Positions 35,287 through 45,777 of a stretch of DNA of 64,000 nt are shown piece after piece; positions within the stretch are counted from its first letter, which is position 1, and every line of letters starts with the position of its first letter. Origin of the DNA: Bifidobacterium xylocopae (GTDB lineage: Bacteria > Actinomycetota > Actinomycetes > Actinomycetales > Bifidobacteriaceae); NCBI RefSeq assembly GCF_003315615.1, contig NZ_PDCH01000006.1, forward strand, positions 40,934-104,933. The letters run 5' to 3'. A program made the position numbers and the translations under genes. The notes beneath the pieces were generated by a model. The model was not told the DNA's origin and made no database searches. It saw only the letters and a program-made list of their open reading frames with translations.

Positions 35287-35323
35287 CGTCGCGGTAGCGC
35301 CGGTGACGGACGCTGCCGCGACG
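35287..35323 (+). terminator. Hairpin after adhE
   Basis: CGTCGCGGTAGCG pairs with CGCTGCCGCGACG, a 13-bp stem with one G-T pair and an 11-base loop. It begins 10 bases after the adhE stop. No T-run. Confidence 0.75.
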
Positions 35324-35913
35324 GTCGTCGAGTCCAGTGTGCTTGCGTGTCGTGGCGGCCGGCTCGGCCCCGCGTGTAGGATGGCGAAGCCTGCTTCCAG
35401 GCCATAGGGGAGGGTCCTGCAGGTGTCCCGCTGCCCGTGGGTCAGCCTGGACCACGTATGGTCTGAATCGAACTGAGAGTCGTGTACTCGTGTTTGCCTG
35501 TGGGGCCGGCAAGGAAGCCGGTGAGGCAGCGGGAGCAAGGAGCGAATCGGGCCGGTTCGGTGCTGTTGATGCCCGCGATGATGGCGGAGGTTGCTGCCCA
35601 CGTGGGAAGTGCCCGCTGCAGGGTTCGCTCAGGCCAGGTGTGGAGCGGGGTCCGGACGGTGAAGACGAGGCGACACGCCCGGATTATGCTAGGGTCCCCC
35701 TCGTGCTTTAATAAGAAAGTTGCCTCTTTTGGGGCTCGCACTTTGGTAAACAAAACAGCGAGCGTAGCGCAAGGGTTTCTCCCCAGTTGCCCGGGCGGCC
35801 ACGCATTGATGTGGACCGGTTCCGCAGGTTTCCGCCTGCGAGGCCATAAGCGCCGATGCCCTCAGGAGCAGGTTGGTAAACAGTTAAATCATCGCTAGAA
35901 AGGGCGGACGGCA
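35324..35913 (+). other. Non-coding region and leader of the S10 operon
   Basis: About 590 bases with no supported gene. A TATGCT at 35685-35690 is the best candidate -10 for the S10 operon (the -35 is weak), giving a leader of about 215 bases. Within the leader, TTGGTAAACA occurs twice (35743-35752 and 35873-35882). A CGCAGG/CCTGCG hairpin lies at 35823-35840. A long leader is where L4-mediated S10 autoregulation would be expected, but no homologous structure was recognised. Nothing was identified in the upstream 350 bases. Confidence 0.5.
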
Positions 35914-36222
35914 ATGGCGGGACAGAAAATCCGCATCAGGCTTAAGTCCTATGACCATGAGGTCATCGACCAATCGGCGAAGAAAATCGTCGAGACGGTG
36001 ACGAACGCGGGCGCAACGGTTGTTGGCCCCGTTCCGCTGCCGACTGAGAAGAACGTGTATGTCGTCATCCGTTCTCCTCATAAGTACAAGGACTCCCGCG
36101 AGCATTTCGAGATGCGGACGCACAAGCGCCTGATCGACATCGTGGACCCCACGCCCAAGGCGGTGGATTCCCTGATGCACATCGATCTGCCTGCGGACGT
36201 CAACATCGAGATCAAGCTGTAA
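35914..36222 (+). CDS. rpsJ: 30S ribosomal protein S10
   Basis: A 102-residue S10 starting [19 protein letters not shown] with the conserved loop [19 protein letters not shown]. Besides its place in the 30S head it is NusE, the partner of NusB in antitermination. GAAAGGGCGG precedes the ATG. It is the first gene of the S10 operon, with rplC 16 bases downstream. Confidence 0.98.
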   Translation: MAGQKIRIRLKSYDHEVIDQSAKKIVETVTNAGATVVGPVPLPTEKNVYVVIRSPHKYKDSREHFEMRTHKRLIDIVDPTPKAVDSLMHIDLPADVNIEIKL

Positions 36223-36238
36223 GGGAGGAGGGAACCGC

Positions 36239-36892
36239 ATGACTCGAGAGCAGAAGAACAGCACTGCCTTGCTGGGCCGCAAGCTCGGCATGTCGCAGGT
36301 GTGGGACGAGAACGGCTTCTTCGTCCCCGTGACTCTGGTAGATGTCTCCACCAACGTGGTGACCGCCGTCAAGACCCAGGAGTCCGACGGCTACGCCGCC
36401 GTGCAGATCGGCTACGGTCAGATCGACCCGACGAAGGTGACCAAGCCCCTGGCCGGTCACTTCGCCAAGGCCGGGGTCACGCCCCGTCGCCACCTGGTCG
36501 AAATCCGCACCGAGGACTCCGACAAGTACGAGCCCGGTCAGGAACTCGCCGTCGATTTGCTGCCTGAAGGCACCCGTGTGGATGTCACCGGCACCACCAA
36601 GGGCAAGGGCTTCGCCGGCACCATCAAGCGTTGGGGCTTCAAGTCCTACCGCCGCACCCACGGCTCTCACAAGAACGAGCGTCGCCCCGGCTCTGTCGGT
36701 GCATGCGCTACGCCGAGCCGAATCCTGAAGGGGAAGCGCATGGCCGGACGCATGGGCCATGACACGTCCACCGTGCAGAACCTCACCATCGTCTCCGCGG
36801 ACATCGAGAACGGCATCATCGCCGTCAAGGGCGCCATTCCCGGGCCCCGCGGCTCGATCGTCGTGGTTCGCTCGTCCGTGAAGGGAGCTTGA
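36239..36892 (+). CDS. rplC: 50S ribosomal protein L3
   Basis: A 217-residue L3 that helps initiate 50S assembly and reaches the peptidyl-transferase centre. Signatures are [26 protein letters not shown] and [15 protein letters not shown]. The Gly-rich segment near [11 protein letters not shown] is the central loop reaching the catalytic site. GGGAGGAGGG precedes the ATG. Confidence 0.98.
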   Translation: MTREQKNSTALLGRKLGMSQVWDENGFFVPVTLVDVSTNVVTAVKTQESDGYAAVQIGYGQIDPTKVTKPLAGHFAKAGVTPRRHLVEIRTEDSDKYEPGQELAVDLLPEGTRVDVTGTTKGKGFAGTIKRWGFKSYRRTHGSHKNERRPGSVGACATPSRILKGKRMAGRMGHDTSTVQNLTIVSADIENGIIAVKGAIPGPRGSIVVVRSSVKGA

Positions 36893-36897
36893 TACCT

Positions 36898-37572
36898 ATG
36901 GCAAGCGTCACGTTGAACATCACCGATGCCAAAGGCAAGGCCGCTGGTTCCGTCGAAGCGCCCGCCGACATCTTCGGTATCCCTGAGGAAGACGTCCAGG
37001 CCCACATCCCGCTGATTCACCAGGTGGTCATCGCCCAGCTGGCTGCGGCCCGCCAGGGCACGCACGCGGTCAAGAACCGCGCCCGGATCTCCGGCGGCGG
37101 TAAGAAGCCCTGGAAGCAGAAGGGCACCGGTCGTGCCCGTCAGGGTTCGATTCGTTCCCCACAGTGGGCCGGCGGTGCAGTGGCCCATGGGCCAGTACCC
37201 CGCGACTACTCGCAGCGGACTCCCAAGAAGATGAAGGCTGCTGCCCTGCGTTACGTCCTGTCTGACCGGACCAATGCCGGCCGTACGCACGTAATCGACT
37301 TCGGCATCGGCGAACAGCCCTCCACCAAGGGCGCCAAGGCGGCCCTGCTGCCCGTTGTCAGTGCAAGGTTCACGACAATCGTCTTCTCCCGCGACGAGAT
37401 CAACGAATGGCTGTCGGTGCGGAACCTGCCCACGGTGCATACGATCTTCGCCGATCAGCTGAACACCTACGATGTGGTCACCGCCGAGGACCTGGTCTTC
37501 ACCAAGGCAGGCTTCGACGCCTTCCTTGAGTCCAAGAGCCAGACCAAGGCCGAGACCGCGAAGGAGGCCTGA
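36898..37572 (+). CDS. rplD: 50S ribosomal protein L4
   Basis: A 224-residue L4, which lines the exit tunnel. Its extended loop [20 protein letters not shown] and [12 protein letters not shown] is intact. ATG 36898 is chosen because AAGGGAGC lies upstream; an in-frame TTG at 36889 is less likely. In other bacteria L4 represses its own operon. Confidence 0.97.
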   Translation: MASVTLNITDAKGKAAGSVEAPADIFGIPEEDVQAHIPLIHQVVIAQLAAARQGTHAVKNRARISGGGKKPWKQKGTGRARQGSIRSPQWAGGAVAHGPVPRDYSQRTPKKMKAAALRYVLSDRTNAGRTHVIDFGIGEQPSTKGAKAALLPVVSARFTTIVFSRDEINEWLSVRNLPTVHTIFADQLNTYDVVTAEDLVFTKAGFDAFLESKSQTKAETAKEA

Positions 37573-37577
37573 TTTCC

Positions 37578-37874
37578 ATGGCAGCTATTCACAAGCCAGC
37601 GCACGATATCATTCTGAAGCCCATCGTCTCCGAGAAGAGCTACATGAACGCCGATCGCGGTCAGTACACCTTCCTGGTGGACCCTAGCGCGAACAAGGTG
37701 GCTATCAAGCAGGCCATCGAGCAGATCTTCAAGGTTAAGGTGACTTCGGTCAACACTCTCAACCGTCAGGGCAAGCGCGTCCGTACACGTTCCGGCTTCG
37801 GCCAGCGTATCGCGGAGAAGCGCGCCATCGTCACGGTGGCTGAGGGCCAGTCGATCGATGTCTTCGGTAACTGA
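37578..37874 (+). CDS. rplW: 50S ribosomal protein L23
   Basis: A 98-residue L23 at the tunnel exit, docking site for trigger factor and SRP. Signatures are [18 protein letters not shown] and [18 protein letters not shown]. Starts 5 bases after rplD. Confidence 0.97.
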   Translation: MAAIHKPAHDIILKPIVSEKSYMNADRGQYTFLVDPSANKVAIKQAIEQIFKVKVTSVNTLNRQGKRVRTRSGFGQRIAEKRAIVTVAEGQSIDVFGN

Positions 37875-37909
37875 AGGCTAGCCGAGAAAAGTTAAGGAAG
37901 AACTACATT

Positions 37910-38740
37910 ATGGCTATCCGTACATACAAGCCGACGACCGCGGGCCGTCGCAACGCTTCGGTTTCGGACTTCTCCGAGATCACGCGCTCCAAGCCCGAGA
38001 AGTCGCTGGTACGCAAAAAGAGCAAGACCGGTGGACGCAATGCCTATGGTCGTGTCACGAGCAGGCACCGGGGTGGCGGTCACAAGCGCCAGTACCGTCT
38101 GATCGACTTCCGCCGTTGGGACAAGGATGGCGTGCCCGCCAAGGTTGCGCAGATCGAATACGATCCAAACCGTTCGGCCCGGATCGCCCTTCTGCACTTC
38201 GCCGATGGTGAGAAGCGTTATATCGTCGCGCCTGAAGGTGTGAAGCAGGGCGATGCCATCGAGACTGGACCGCAGGCGGACATCAAGCCCGGCAACAACC
38301 TGCCGTTGGCCAACATCCCCACCGGTACAATCGTCCACGCCATCGAGCTGAGGCCCCTGGGAGGCGCCAAGATCGCCCGTTCCGCAGGTGCCGGCGTCCA
38401 GCTGGTCGCCAAGGACGGTGCTTACGCCCAGCTGCGTATGCCCTCCGGCGAGATTCGTAACGTGGATGCGCGTTGCCGCGCCACGATTGGCGAAGTCGGC
38501 AACTCCGAGCACGCGAACGTCGAACTGGGCAAGGCGGGTCGAGCCCGCTGGCTCGGTCGTCGCCCGATCACCCGTGGCGAGTCCATGAACCCTGTCGACC
38601 ACCCGCATGGCGGTCGTACCCGCGGCGGCAAGCCGCCTGTGTCCCCATGGGGCAAGGGCGAGGTCCGTACACGCCGTCCGAAGAAGGCTTCGAACAAGAT
38701 GATCGTGCGTCGTCGGCCCAATGGCAAGAACCGCAAGTAA
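37910..38740 (+). CDS. rplB: 50S ribosomal protein L2
   Basis: A 276-residue L2, needed for subunit association and peptidyl transfer. It carries [20 protein letters not shown] and the strongly conserved NPVDHPHGG segment with the key His, followed by [19 protein letters not shown] precedes the ATG. Confidence 0.98.
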   Translation: MAIRTYKPTTAGRRNASVSDFSEITRSKPEKSLVRKKSKTGGRNAYGRVTSRHRGGGHKRQYRLIDFRRWDKDGVPAKVAQIEYDPNRSARIALLHFADGEKRYIVAPEGVKQGDAIETGPQADIKPGNNLPLANIPTGTIVHAIELRPLGGAKIARSAGAGVQLVAKDGAYAQLRMPSGEIRNVDARCRATIGEVGNSEHANVELGKAGRARWLGRRPITRGESMNPVDHPHGGRTRGGKPPVSPWGKGEVRTRRPKKASNKMIVRRRPNGKNRK

Positions 38741-38755
38741 GGGAGTGTCGGAAAG

Positions 38756-39034
38756 ATGACTCGTAGCATCAAGAAGGGCCCATTCGTCGACGCCCACTTG
38801 CAGAAGAAAGTCGACGCGCAGAATGAGAAGGGCACGCATGAGGTCATCAAGACCTGGTCGCGCCGTTCCATGATCACCCCCGACTTCATCGGCCACACGT
38901 TCGCCGTGCACGATGGTCGCAAGCATGTCCCGGTCTTCGTGACCGAGGCCATGGTGGGCCACAAGCTCGGGGAGTTCGCCCCCACGCGCACCTTCAAGGG
39001 GCACGTGAAGGATGACAAGAAAGCACGCCGCTGA
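38756..39034 (+). CDS. rpsS: 30S ribosomal protein S19
   Basis: A 92-residue S19 of the 30S head, which pairs with S13. It starts [18 protein letters not shown] and holds [19 protein letters not shown] and the [13 protein letters not shown] tail. Confidence 0.98.
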   Translation: MTRSIKKGPFVDAHLQKKVDAQNEKGTHEVIKTWSRRSMITPDFIGHTFAVHDGRKHVPVFVTEAMVGHKLGEFAPTRTFKGHVKDDKKARR

Positions 39035-39054
39035 GGCGGAGGAAGAGTACAGAC

Positions 39055-39414
39055 ATGGAAGCTAAAGCAATTGCCCGTCACGTTCGCGTGACGCCCCGCA
39101 AGGCTCGCCGCGTCGTCAACCTCATCCGAGGCAAGCGTGCGACGGAAGCCGTCACCATCCTGAAGTTCGCGCCGCAGGACGCAGCCACCCCGGTACGCAA
39201 GGTCCTGGAGTCCGCAATCGCCAACGCGCGCGTCAAGGCGGACAAGGCCAACGAGCCTTTCCGCGAGAACGATCTGATGATTCGCGAGACCTATGTGGAT
39301 GAGGGTGTGACGATGAAGCGTTTCCGCCCGCGTGCCCAGGGTCGAGCGGCTCGCATCAACAAGCGCACCAGTCACATCACGGTTGTGGTGGCCGACAAGG
39401 AAGGAGCCCGATAA
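39055..39414 (+). CDS. rplV: 50S ribosomal protein L22
   Basis: A 119-residue L22. The beta-hairpin that reaches into the exit tunnel is in [20 protein letters not shown]. Starts [19 protein letters not shown]. The stop overlaps the rpsC start by one base. Confidence 0.98.
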   Translation: MEAKAIARHVRVTPRKARRVVNLIRGKRATEAVTILKFAPQDAATPVRKVLESAIANARVKADKANEPFRENDLMIRETYVDEGVTMKRFRPRAQGRAARINKRTSHITVVVADKEGAR

Positions 39415-40262
39415 TGGGGCAGAAGATCAACCCGTTTGGCTACCGGCTCGGCATCACCGAAGACCATCGCAGCAAGTGGTTCTCAGACTCCCATAAGCCT
39501 GGAGAGCGCTACAGCGACTTCGTGCTTGAGGATGACAAGATCCGCAAGGAGATGAACAAGGATCTGGAGCGCGCTGGCGTCTCCAAGATCGTCATCGAGC
39601 GCACTCGTGACCGGGTACGTGTCGACATCCACACCGCCCGGCCGGGCATTGTGATCGGCCGCCGTGGTGCAGAGGCCGAGCGTGTCCGCGCCAAGTTGGA
39701 GAAGATAACCGGCAAGCAGGTGCAGCTGAACATCTTCGAGGTAAAGAATGCCGCCATCGATGCACAGCTGGTCGCTCAGGGCATCGCCGAGCAGCTGACC
39801 AACCGCGTCACCTTCCGCCGTGCCATGCGCAAGGCGGAGCAGGATGCCATGCGCGCTGGCGCCAAGGGCATCAGGATCAAGCTCTCAGGGCGCCTGGGTG
39901 GCGCTGAGATGAGCCGTTCCGAGTTCTACCGTGAAGGTCGGGTGCCGCTGCAGACCCTGCGTGCGCTGATCGACTACGGCTTCTTTGAGGCCCGCACCAC
40001 CTATGGCCGTATTGGCGTGAAGGTGTGGATCTACAAGGGCGACATGACCGAGCGCGAGTTTGACGAGCAGCAGGCCCAGCAGGGCAGCCGCGGCCGTCGT
40101 GGCTCCGATCGTCGTCCCCGTCGCGGTGGTGCCCGCTCCTCTGAGGGCCGTACGCGCCAGCGTCAGGCTGCGGAGCACGAGAACAGTGGTGTCGCCACGC
40201 CGCCCGCCGAGGTCGCACAGACCGAGGCCCAGGCGCCGGTCGCAACGGAAGCAAAGGAGTGA
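39414..40262 (+). CDS. rpsC: 30S ribosomal protein S3
   Basis: A 282-residue S3 at the mRNA entry tunnel. The KH domain motif is [19 protein letters not shown] and the C-terminal domain has [20 protein letters not shown]. It is longer than E. coli S3 because of a C-terminal tail rich in Arg/Gly, then Glu/Ala, of about 65 residues. GAAGGAG precedes the start. Confidence 0.98.
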   Translation: MGQKINPFGYRLGITEDHRSKWFSDSHKPGERYSDFVLEDDKIRKEMNKDLERAGVSKIVIERTRDRVRVDIHTARPGIVIGRRGAEAERVRAKLEKITGKQVQLNIFEVKNAAIDAQLVAQGIAEQLTNRVTFRRAMRKAEQDAMRAGAKGIRIKLSGRLGGAEMSRSEFYREGRVPLQTLRALIDYGFFEARTTYGRIGVKVWIYKGDMTEREFDEQQAQQGSRGRRGSDRRPRRGGARSSEGRTRQRQAAEHENSGVATPPAEVAQTEAQAPVATEAKE

Positions 40263-40265
40263 GCT

Positions 40266-40685
40266 GTGCTTATCCCAAAGAGGGTTAACTACCGCAAGCA
40301 GCATCGTCCCTCCCGTAGGGGCATGTCCAAGGGCGGCAACGAGATCGCTTTCGGCGACTACGGCATCCAGGCGTTGGCTCCGACCTATCTGACCAACCGT
40401 CAGATCGAGGCGGCACGTATCGCCATGACCCGTTACATCAAGCGTGGCGGTCGTGTGTGGATCACGGTCTTCCCCGATAGGCCCCTGACCAAGCACGCTC
40501 TTGGTTCCCGAATGGGTTCCGGAAAGGGTGCGCCTGAGTTCTGGGTGGCCAATGTCCATCCGGGACGCGTCCTGTTCGAAATCGGCGGCGTGAGTGAGGA
40601 TGTCGCCCGTGAGGCCTTGCGCCGAGCGATTGACAAGCTCCCCATGAAGTGCAGGATTATCGCACGTGAAGGCGGTGACATCTGA
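40266..40685 (+). CDS. rplP: 50S ribosomal protein L16
   Basis: A 139-residue L16 that stabilises aminoacyl-tRNA in the A site. Signatures are [20 protein letters not shown] and [23 protein letters not shown] start 3 bases after rpsC with GGAG upstream. Confidence 0.98.
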   Translation: MLIPKRVNYRKQHRPSRRGMSKGGNEIAFGDYGIQALAPTYLTNRQIEAARIAMTRYIKRGGRVWITVFPDRPLTKHALGSRMGSGKGAPEFWVANVHPGRVLFEIGGVSEDVAREALRRAIDKLPMKCRIIAREGGDI

Positions 40686-40951
40686 TGACAGTCGGAACAG
40701 CCGAATATTCCATCAAGAACCTGAACGAGAAGACCGACGCAGAAATTGAGGACTTCCTCAAGAAGTCCAAGGAGGAGCTGTTCAACCTGCGCTTCCAGTC
40801 TGCCACCGGTCAGCTTGAGAACACCTCCCGCCTCAAGGCTGTCAAGCACGACATCGCCAGGATGTACACCGTCCTGCGCGAGCGTGAGCTGGGCATCAGC
40901 CAGGCGCCAGCGGAGGGTGCTGACAGCAAGAGCGAAGCTGAGGAGAAGTAA
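40685..40951 (+). CDS. rpmC: 50S ribosomal protein L29
   Basis: An 88-residue L29 with the two-helix core around [18 protein letters not shown] sequence and [18 protein letters not shown]. The C-terminus is extended and acidic (ending SKSEAEEK). Its ATG overlaps the rplP stop by one base. Confidence 0.96.
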   Translation: MTVGTAEYSIKNLNEKTDAEIEDFLKKSKEELFNLRFQSATGQLENTSRLKAVKHDIARMYTVLRERELGISQAPAEGADSKSEAEEK

Positions 40952-40953
40952 GC

Positions 40954-41220
40954 ATGGCTGACAAGCAGGAGCGCAACTTCCGCAAGGTTCGTCGCGGCTA
41001 CGTAGTGTCCGATGGGATGGACAAGACCATTACGGTCTCGATCGAGCAGCGCTCGACCCATCCCCTCTACGGCAAGGTCGTCCGTTCGAACCGCAAGGTC
41101 AAGGCCCATGATGAGAAGAACGAGGCCCATATCGGCGATCTCGTCCAGATCATGGAGACCAGGCCACTGAGCAAGACCAAGCGTTGGCGTCTCCAGGAGA
41201 TCGTGGAGCGCGCCAAGTAA
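40954..41220 (+). CDS. rpsQ: 30S ribosomal protein S17
   Basis: An 88-residue S17 with the OB-fold signature [16 protein letters not shown] and the C-terminal [19 protein letters not shown]. Begins 2 bases after rpmC. The next gene lies after an 83-base gap. Confidence 0.98.
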   Translation: MADKQERNFRKVRRGYVVSDGMDKTITVSIEQRSTHPLYGKVVRSNRKVKAHDEKNEAHIGDLVQIMETRPLSKTKRWRLQEIVERAK

Positions 41221-41303
41221 CAAGTTCGGCAAGGCTCCGCCGGTTACCGTCCCCCTGACGGGGTATGGTGCATGCGGAGAACCAGCGCGGCTAAGGAGAA
41301 TCA

Positions 41304-41672
41304 ATGATTCAGCAGGAATCGCGGCTTCGCGTCGCTGACAACACGGGTGCTAAGGAGATCTTAGCCATCCGCGTGCTCGGCGGGTCGAAGCGACGCTATG
41401 CCGGCATCGGCGATGTCATCGTCGCTTCCGTCAAGGACGCCATCCCCGGCGGGTCGGTCAAGAAGGGCGAGGTCGTCAAGGCCGTAGTCGTCCGCACTGT
41501 AAAGGAGCACCGTCGTCCTGACGGCTCCTACATCAAGTTCGACGAGAACGCAGCTGTCCTTTTGGGCAACGGGCAGGAGCCCCGCGGTACTCGTATCTTC
41601 GGACCGGTCGGTCGTGAGCTGCGCGACAAGCGCTTCATGAGGATCGTGTCCCTTGCACCGGAGGTGATTTGA
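41304..41672 (+). CDS. rplN: 50S ribosomal protein L14
   Basis: A 122-residue L14 starting [18 protein letters not shown], with [17 protein letters not shown] and the terminal [24 protein letters not shown] precedes the ATG. It starts after an 83-base spacer in which no gene was found. Confidence 0.98.
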   Translation: MIQQESRLRVADNTGAKEILAIRVLGGSKRRYAGIGDVIVASVKDAIPGGSVKKGEVVKAVVVRTVKEHRRPDGSYIKFDENAAVLLGNGQEPRGTRIFGPVGRELRDKRFMRIVSLAPEVI

Positions 41673-41673
41673 G

Positions 41674-42009
41674 ATGGTAGCCAAGATCAAGACCGGCGAC
41701 CAGGTCAAGGTCATCCGCGGCAAGGATCGCGGCAAGGAGGGCAAGGTCACCAGGATTCTGCCCAACGACCGTCTGATCGTCGAAGGCGTGCAGATCGTCA
41801 AGAAGCACATGAAGGCCACCCAGCAGGGTCAGCAGTCCGGCATCGTGCCGGTTGAGGCGCCGATCCACCGCTCCAACGTGATGGTGATCGACCCGGAGAC
41901 CAAGCAGCCGACGCGCGTCGGCGTGGTTGTCAAGGAAGAGGCCCGTGACGGCCGCATCAAGCGGGTACGCACGCGCGTGGCCAAGAAGTCAGGCAAGGAG
42001 CTGTCATGA
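41674..42009 (+). CDS. rplX: 50S ribosomal protein L24
   Basis: A 111-residue L24, an assembly initiator. The KOW motif is [20 protein letters not shown]. Overlaps the rplE start by 4 bases (ATGA) and begins 1 base after rplN. Confidence 0.97.
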   Translation: MVAKIKTGDQVKVIRGKDRGKEGKVTRILPNDRLIVEGVQIVKKHMKATQQGQQSGIVPVEAPIHRSNVMVIDPETKQPTRVGVVVKEEARDGRIKRVRTRVAKKSGKELS

Positions 42010-42578
42010 GCGATACAACCGTCGAAGCACCGGCAGTCCCTCGTTTGAAGCAAAAGTACACCGAGCAGATCGTGCCCGAGCTGGTGAAGGAATTCAAGTT
42101 CGCCAACCCCATGCAGGTGCCGAAGATCGAGAAGGTCGTCGTCTCCATGGGTGTGGGTGCGGCCGCCCGCGATTCCAAGCTGATCGAGGGTGCCATCAAG
42201 GATCTGTCCGCCATCACCGGACAGAAGCCCAAGGTGACCAAGGCCAAGAAGTCGGTGGCGCAGTTCCACCTGCGTGAGGGCCAGGCCATTGGTGCATACG
42301 TCACCCTAAGGGGCGAGCGCATGTGGGAGTTCCTGGACCGTCTGCTGACCGTGGCCCTGCCCCGGATCCGCGATTTCCGCGGCATCTCCGGCAAACAGTT
42401 CGATGGACAGGGCAACTACAACTTCGGCCTGACCGAGCAGTCCGTCTTCCACGAGATTGACCCCGATCAGATCGACCACCAGCGTGGTATGGACATCACT
42501 GTGGTGACCACCACCAAGAACGACGAGGAGGCCAGCTCACTGCTCAAGCAGCTTGGTTTCCCCTTCAAGGAGAACTGA
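42006..42578 (+). CDS. rplE: 50S ribosomal protein L5
   Basis: A 190-residue L5 that binds 5S rRNA and contacts P-site tRNA. Signatures are [34 protein letters not shown] and [15 protein letters not shown]. The ATG overlaps the rplX stop. Confidence 0.98.
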   Translation: MSDTTVEAPAVPRLKQKYTEQIVPELVKEFKFANPMQVPKIEKVVVSMGVGAAARDSKLIEGAIKDLSAITGQKPKVTKAKKSVAQFHLREGQAIGAYVTLRGERMWEFLDRLLTVALPRIRDFRGISGKQFDGQGNYNFGLTEQSVFHEIDPDQIDHQRGMDITVVTTTKNDEEASSLLKQLGFPFKEN

Positions 42579-42579
42579 A

Positions 42580-42765
42580 ATGGCAAAAACCGCTCTGAGG
42601 AACAAGGCGGCACGCAAGCCTAAGTTCAAGGTACGTGGCTATACACGCTGCCAGGTCTGCGGTCGTCCCCATTCCGTTTATCGCAAGTTCGGCCTGTGCC
42701 GCATCTGCCTTCGCAATAAGGCACATGCCGGCGAGCTGCCCGGAGTTACGAAGTCCAGTTGGTAA
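42580..42765 (+). CDS. rpsZ: 30S ribosomal protein S14, zinc-binding type
   Basis: A 61-residue type Z S14 starting [17 protein letters not shown]. Zinc ligands are CQVC and CRIC. The short, C+ form is usual in Actinobacteria. AAGGAG precedes the ATG. The next gene is 80 bases downstream. Confidence 0.97.
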   Translation: MAKTALRNKAARKPKFKVRGYTRCQVCGRPHSVYRKFGLCRICLRNKAHAGELPGVTKSSW

Positions 42766-42845
42766 AGATCGACGCTGAAGGTCCGCTGTCCAGGCAGGAG
42801 ACTGCCGGGCGGCGGAAACCACGGCGAGGAAGGGCATAAGCCCAC

Positions 42846-43244
42846 ATGACAATGACAGATCCAATCGCGGACATGCTGACGCGTCTGCGGAACGCGAGTG
42901 CGGCCAAGCATGAGACCGTGGACATGCCGTATTCGAAGTTCAAGGCGGCCATCGCTCAGATTCTCAAGCGCGAAGGCTACATCAAGGACTTCACCGCCAA
43001 GGAGGCCCGCGTGGGCCAGACCTTGGAGATCAAGCTCAAGTACGGTCCCCATGGTGAGCAGAGCATCGAAGGCATCAAGCGTGTGTCGAAGCCTGGTCTC
43101 AGGCGGTACGCCAAGTCCGACTCCCTGCCCATGCCGCTCGGCGGTCTGGGTGTGGCCATCATCTCGACCAGCTCTGGTCTGATGACGCAGAAGGAATGCC
43201 TCGACCGGGGCATCGGCGGCGAAATCGTCGCCTACGTGTGGTGA
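42846..43244 (+). CDS. rpsH: 30S ribosomal protein S8
   Basis: A 132-residue S8 starting [20 protein letters not shown]. Late motif [20 protein letters not shown] is conserved. It binds the central domain of 16S rRNA and in E. coli represses the spc operon. Confidence 0.98.
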   Translation: MTMTDPIADMLTRLRNASAAKHETVDMPYSKFKAAIAQILKREGYIKDFTAKEARVGQTLEIKLKYGPHGEQSIEGIKRVSKPGLRRYAKSDSLPMPLGGLGVAIISTSSGLMTQKECLDRGIGGEIVAYVW

Positions 43245-43260
43245 GAAAGGAGAGCTGAAC

Positions 43261-43800
43261 ATGGCATCGCATATTGGTAAGCTCCCCGTCGCCATCCCGG
43301 CGGGCGTGGAGGCTTCATTCAAGGGTCAGGACTTCATGGCCAAGGGACCTAAGGGCTCCGACTCCTTCACCCTGCCCGAGGGTATATCCGGCAAGGTCGA
43401 TGGCTCGCAGATCATCCTAGAACCGGCGAATGAGGATCGTGGCACCAGGGCCAACCATGGCCTGTCGCGTGCAATCATCGCGTCGATTGTGGAGGGTGTC
43501 TCCAAGGGCTTCGAGAAGCACCTGCTGGTGGTCGGCACCGGTTACCGTGCAGCAGCCAAGGGCAAGGGCCTGGAGCTCTCCCTGGGTTACTCACACACCG
43601 TGAGCGTCGACGCGCCCGAGGGAATCACCTACGAACTGCCCAACGCGAACGAGATCATCGTGCGCGGCACCAACAAGCAGCAGGTCGGCCAGGCGGCAGC
43701 CAACATCCGTAAGCTGCGGGCCCCCGAACCCTACAAGGGCAAGGGCATCAAGTACGCGGATGAGCACATCCTACGCAAGGCAGGAAAGGCTGGTAAGTGA
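43261..43800 (+). CDS. rplF: 50S ribosomal protein L6
   Basis: A 179-residue L6 near the GTPase centre. Signatures are [31 protein letters not shown] and the C-terminal [20 protein letters not shown]. Confidence 0.98.
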   Translation: MASHIGKLPVAIPAGVEASFKGQDFMAKGPKGSDSFTLPEGISGKVDGSQIILEPANEDRGTRANHGLSRAIIASIVEGVSKGFEKHLLVVGTGYRAAAKGKGLELSLGYSHTVSVDAPEGITYELPNANEIIVRGTNKQQVGQAAANIRKLRAPEPYKGKGIKYADEHILRKAGKAGK

Positions 43801-43801
43801 T

Positions 43802-44173
43802 ATGACAGTCGCAATTCGCGGAAAAGGCAAGAAGGTCGCCCGTCTGCGCCGTCACCTCCGCCTGCGCAAGCGCATAGAAGGCACGGCAGAGCGCCCACGT
43901 CTGGTGGTCACGCGTTCCAACAGGCACATGGTGGCACAGATTGTGGATGACACCAGGGGCATCACCCTGGTGAGCGCTTCCACCATGGCCGGAGACTTCC
44001 CCAAGGTCGATGGGGACAAGACCGCCGCGGCCCGCAAGGTCGGCGAGCAGATCGCCCAGAAGGCCAAGGACGCAGGCATCACCACCGTGGTATTCGATCG
44101 CGGTGGCAACAAGTACCATGGTCGCGTGGCGGCCGTGGCGGAAGGCGCCCGTGAGGGAGGTTTGGCACTGTGA
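43802..44173 (+). CDS. rplR: 50S ribosomal protein L18
   Basis: A 123-residue L18 that brings 5S rRNA to the 50S subunit. It has [19 protein letters not shown] and ends [10 protein letters not shown]...[23 protein letters not shown] 43802 lies 1 base after the rplF stop and is chosen over an upstream in-frame ATG inside rplF. Confidence 0.96.
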   Translation: MTVAIRGKGKKVARLRRHLRLRKRIEGTAERPRLVVTRSNRHMVAQIVDDTRGITLVSASTMAGDFPKVDGDKTAAARKVGEQIAQKAKDAGITTVVFDRGGNKYHGRVAAVAEGAREGGLAL

Positions 44174-44940
44174 GCGATAACGAGACGACAAAGGACACCC
44201 AGGTGGCCGGCGAGGCACAGGCCAGCCAGGCTTCCCAGTCCGCAGGCACCGGCGCACGGGGCGGCAATGACGACCGCAGGGGCCGTCGTGGCTCCCGTGG
44301 CGACGGCCGGCGTGGCGAAGGCCGGCGGGACGGCCGTCGTGGCCGTCGCGGCCGGGATGACCGCAACGACGACATGCTCGACAAGGTCGTGACCATCAAC
44401 CGTGTATCCAAGGTACACAAGGGTGGCCGTACTTTCAGCTTCGCGGCCCTGGTGGTCGTAGGCGACGGCAAGGGCACGGTCGGCGTGGGCTATGGCAAGT
44501 CCCGCGAGGTCCCGGCGGCGATCGCCAAGGGCCAGCTGGATGCTAAGAAGCACATGTTCACGGTTCCTCGCATCCGTGGCACCATCACCCACCCGGTGAT
44601 CGGCCACGATGCAGCCGGAACCGTCCTCCTGCGGCCTGCGGCTCCGGGTACCGGCGTAATTGCCGGCGGTCCCGTCCGCGCCGTCATGGAGTGCGCGGGC
44701 ATCACCGACATCCTGACCAAGTCCATGGGGTCGGCGACGGCCGTAAACATGGTCCGGGCCACGGTTGCCGGGCTGAAGTCACTGGAGGAGCCCGAGGAGA
44801 TCGCGGCACGCCGTGGTCTGACCTTGGAGGAAGTCGCTCCCGACTCCCTGCTCAAGGCGCGCGCAGCCGGCATCGCCGAGGCGCGCAAGGCCCGTGAGGA
44901 AGCCAAGGCGAAGGCCTCCGACCAGAAGGATGGTGAGTGA
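44170..44940 (+). CDS. rpsE: 30S ribosomal protein S5 with Arg/Gly-rich N-terminal extension
   Basis: A 256-residue S5. The N-terminal 65 residues form an extension rich in Arg, Gly and Asp (repeats of [16 protein letters not shown] type). The normal S5 core follows with [20 protein letters not shown] and [19 protein letters not shown]. An extra tail follows after the core ([15 protein letters not shown] onwards). S5 acts in decoding fidelity and translocation. GTG overlaps the rplR stop by 4 bases. Confidence 0.97.
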   Translation: MSDNETTKDTQVAGEAQASQASQSAGTGARGGNDDRRGRRGSRGDGRRGEGRRDGRRGRRGRDDRNDDMLDKVVTINRVSKVHKGGRTFSFAALVVVGDGKGTVGVGYGKSREVPAAIAKGQLDAKKHMFTVPRIRGTITHPVIGHDAAGTVLLRPAAPGTGVIAGGPVRAVMECAGITDILTKSMGSATAVNMVRATVAGLKSLEEPEEIAARRGLTLEEVAPDSLLKARAAGIAEARKAREEAKAKASDQKDGE

Positions 44941-45125
44941 TGAGCAAGCATCTGAAGGTCACCCTGGTCAAGGGTTTCGCCAACCAGACAGAGCGCCAGA
45001 AGGTGAACGCGCGTTCGCTGAATCTGCGCAAGATCGGTCAGAGCGTCGTCATAGACGACACGCCGGTCTACCGCGGCATGATCGACAAGGTTCGCCACCT
45101 GGTCACCGTTGAGGAGGCAGACTGA
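44940..45125 (+). CDS. rpmD: 50S ribosomal protein L30
   Basis: A 61-residue L30 starting [18 protein letters not shown] with [21 protein letters not shown]. The ATG overlaps the rpsE stop by one base. Confidence 0.97.
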   Translation: MSKHLKVTLVKGFANQTERQKVNARSLNLRKIGQSVVIDDTPVYRGMIDKVRHLVTVEEAD

Positions 45126-45127
45126 TT

Positions 45128-45604
45128 ATGGCTAGCAAGAACTCCACTCAGGCCGAGGAGCCGCAGATTCTGCGCATGCATGACCTGCACCCGGCCCCCG
45201 GTGCCAAGCGCGACCGCATCCGCGTCGGCCGCGGTGAAGGTTCAAAGGGCAAGACCTCGGGCCGCGGTATGAAGGGCACGAAGGCGAGGTACCAGGTGCG
45301 TCCGGGATTCGAAGGCGGACAGCTCCCTCTGTACATGCGCCTGCCCAAGCTGCGTGGCTTCAAGAGTCCGTTCAAGCAGCAGTTCCAGGTGGTGAACCTG
45401 AACCGGCTGTCCGAGCTGTTCCCAGATGGTGGCGAGATCACCGCTGAGGCTCTGGCGGAACATGGTGCGGTCCGCTCCGGCCGCCCGGTCAAGGTCCTGG
45501 GCGAGGGCGAAGCCAAGGCGGCTTTCACGCTCAAGGGTGTGAAGGTCTCCGCTTCGGCCAAGACCAAGATTGAAGCCGCGGGCGGTTCCGTCTCTCAGGA
45601 CTGA
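45128..45604 (+). CDS. rplO: 50S ribosomal protein L15
   Basis: A 158-residue L15. Core motif RIRVGRGEGSKGKTSGRGMK and GFEGGQLPLYMRLPKLRGF. Late 50S assembly protein. Starts 2 bases after rpmD; a strong hairpin lies 36 bases after the stop. Confidence 0.98.
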   Translation: MASKNSTQAEEPQILRMHDLHPAPGAKRDRIRVGRGEGSKGKTSGRGMKGTKARYQVRPGFEGGQLPLYMRLPKLRGFKSPFKQQFQVVNLNRLSELFPDGGEITAEALAEHGAVRSGRPVKVLGEGEAKAAFTLKGVKVSASAKTKIEAAGGSVSQD

Positions 45605-45639
45605 ACCGAGCCAGGCGGTTTCGGGAAAACGGTATGACG

Positions 45640-45674
45640 ATCGGCTCCCCCCGCAGCAGCGGGTGGGGGCCGAT
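45640..45674 (+). terminator. Hairpin terminator after rplO
   Basis: ATCGGC then CCCCCCGC pairs with GCGGGTGGGGGCCGAT around an AGCA loop (about 15 pairs, one interruption). GGTTTA follows. It separates the spc cluster from secY. Confidence 0.85.
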
Positions 45675-45777
45675 GGTTTACCGGGCTTTAAGCATTGACC
45701 TGCCCATCATCTAAGCTAGGGCAGGAAGTTGTCAGCGCGGCATGGGGTAGCCGAAGCGCTTATAGGGAGGAATCCAG

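Noticed and set aside
35337..35711. A 124-residue plus-strand frame between adhE and rpsJ
   Set aside because: Composition is Gly/Arg/Cys-rich with no domain, no ribosome site and a mixed-frame look; it is treated as non-coding.
41221..41303. Possible terminator or promoter in the rpsQ-rplN gap
   Set aside because: CCCC/GGGG pairing is short with mismatches outside it; not enough support for a hairpin call.
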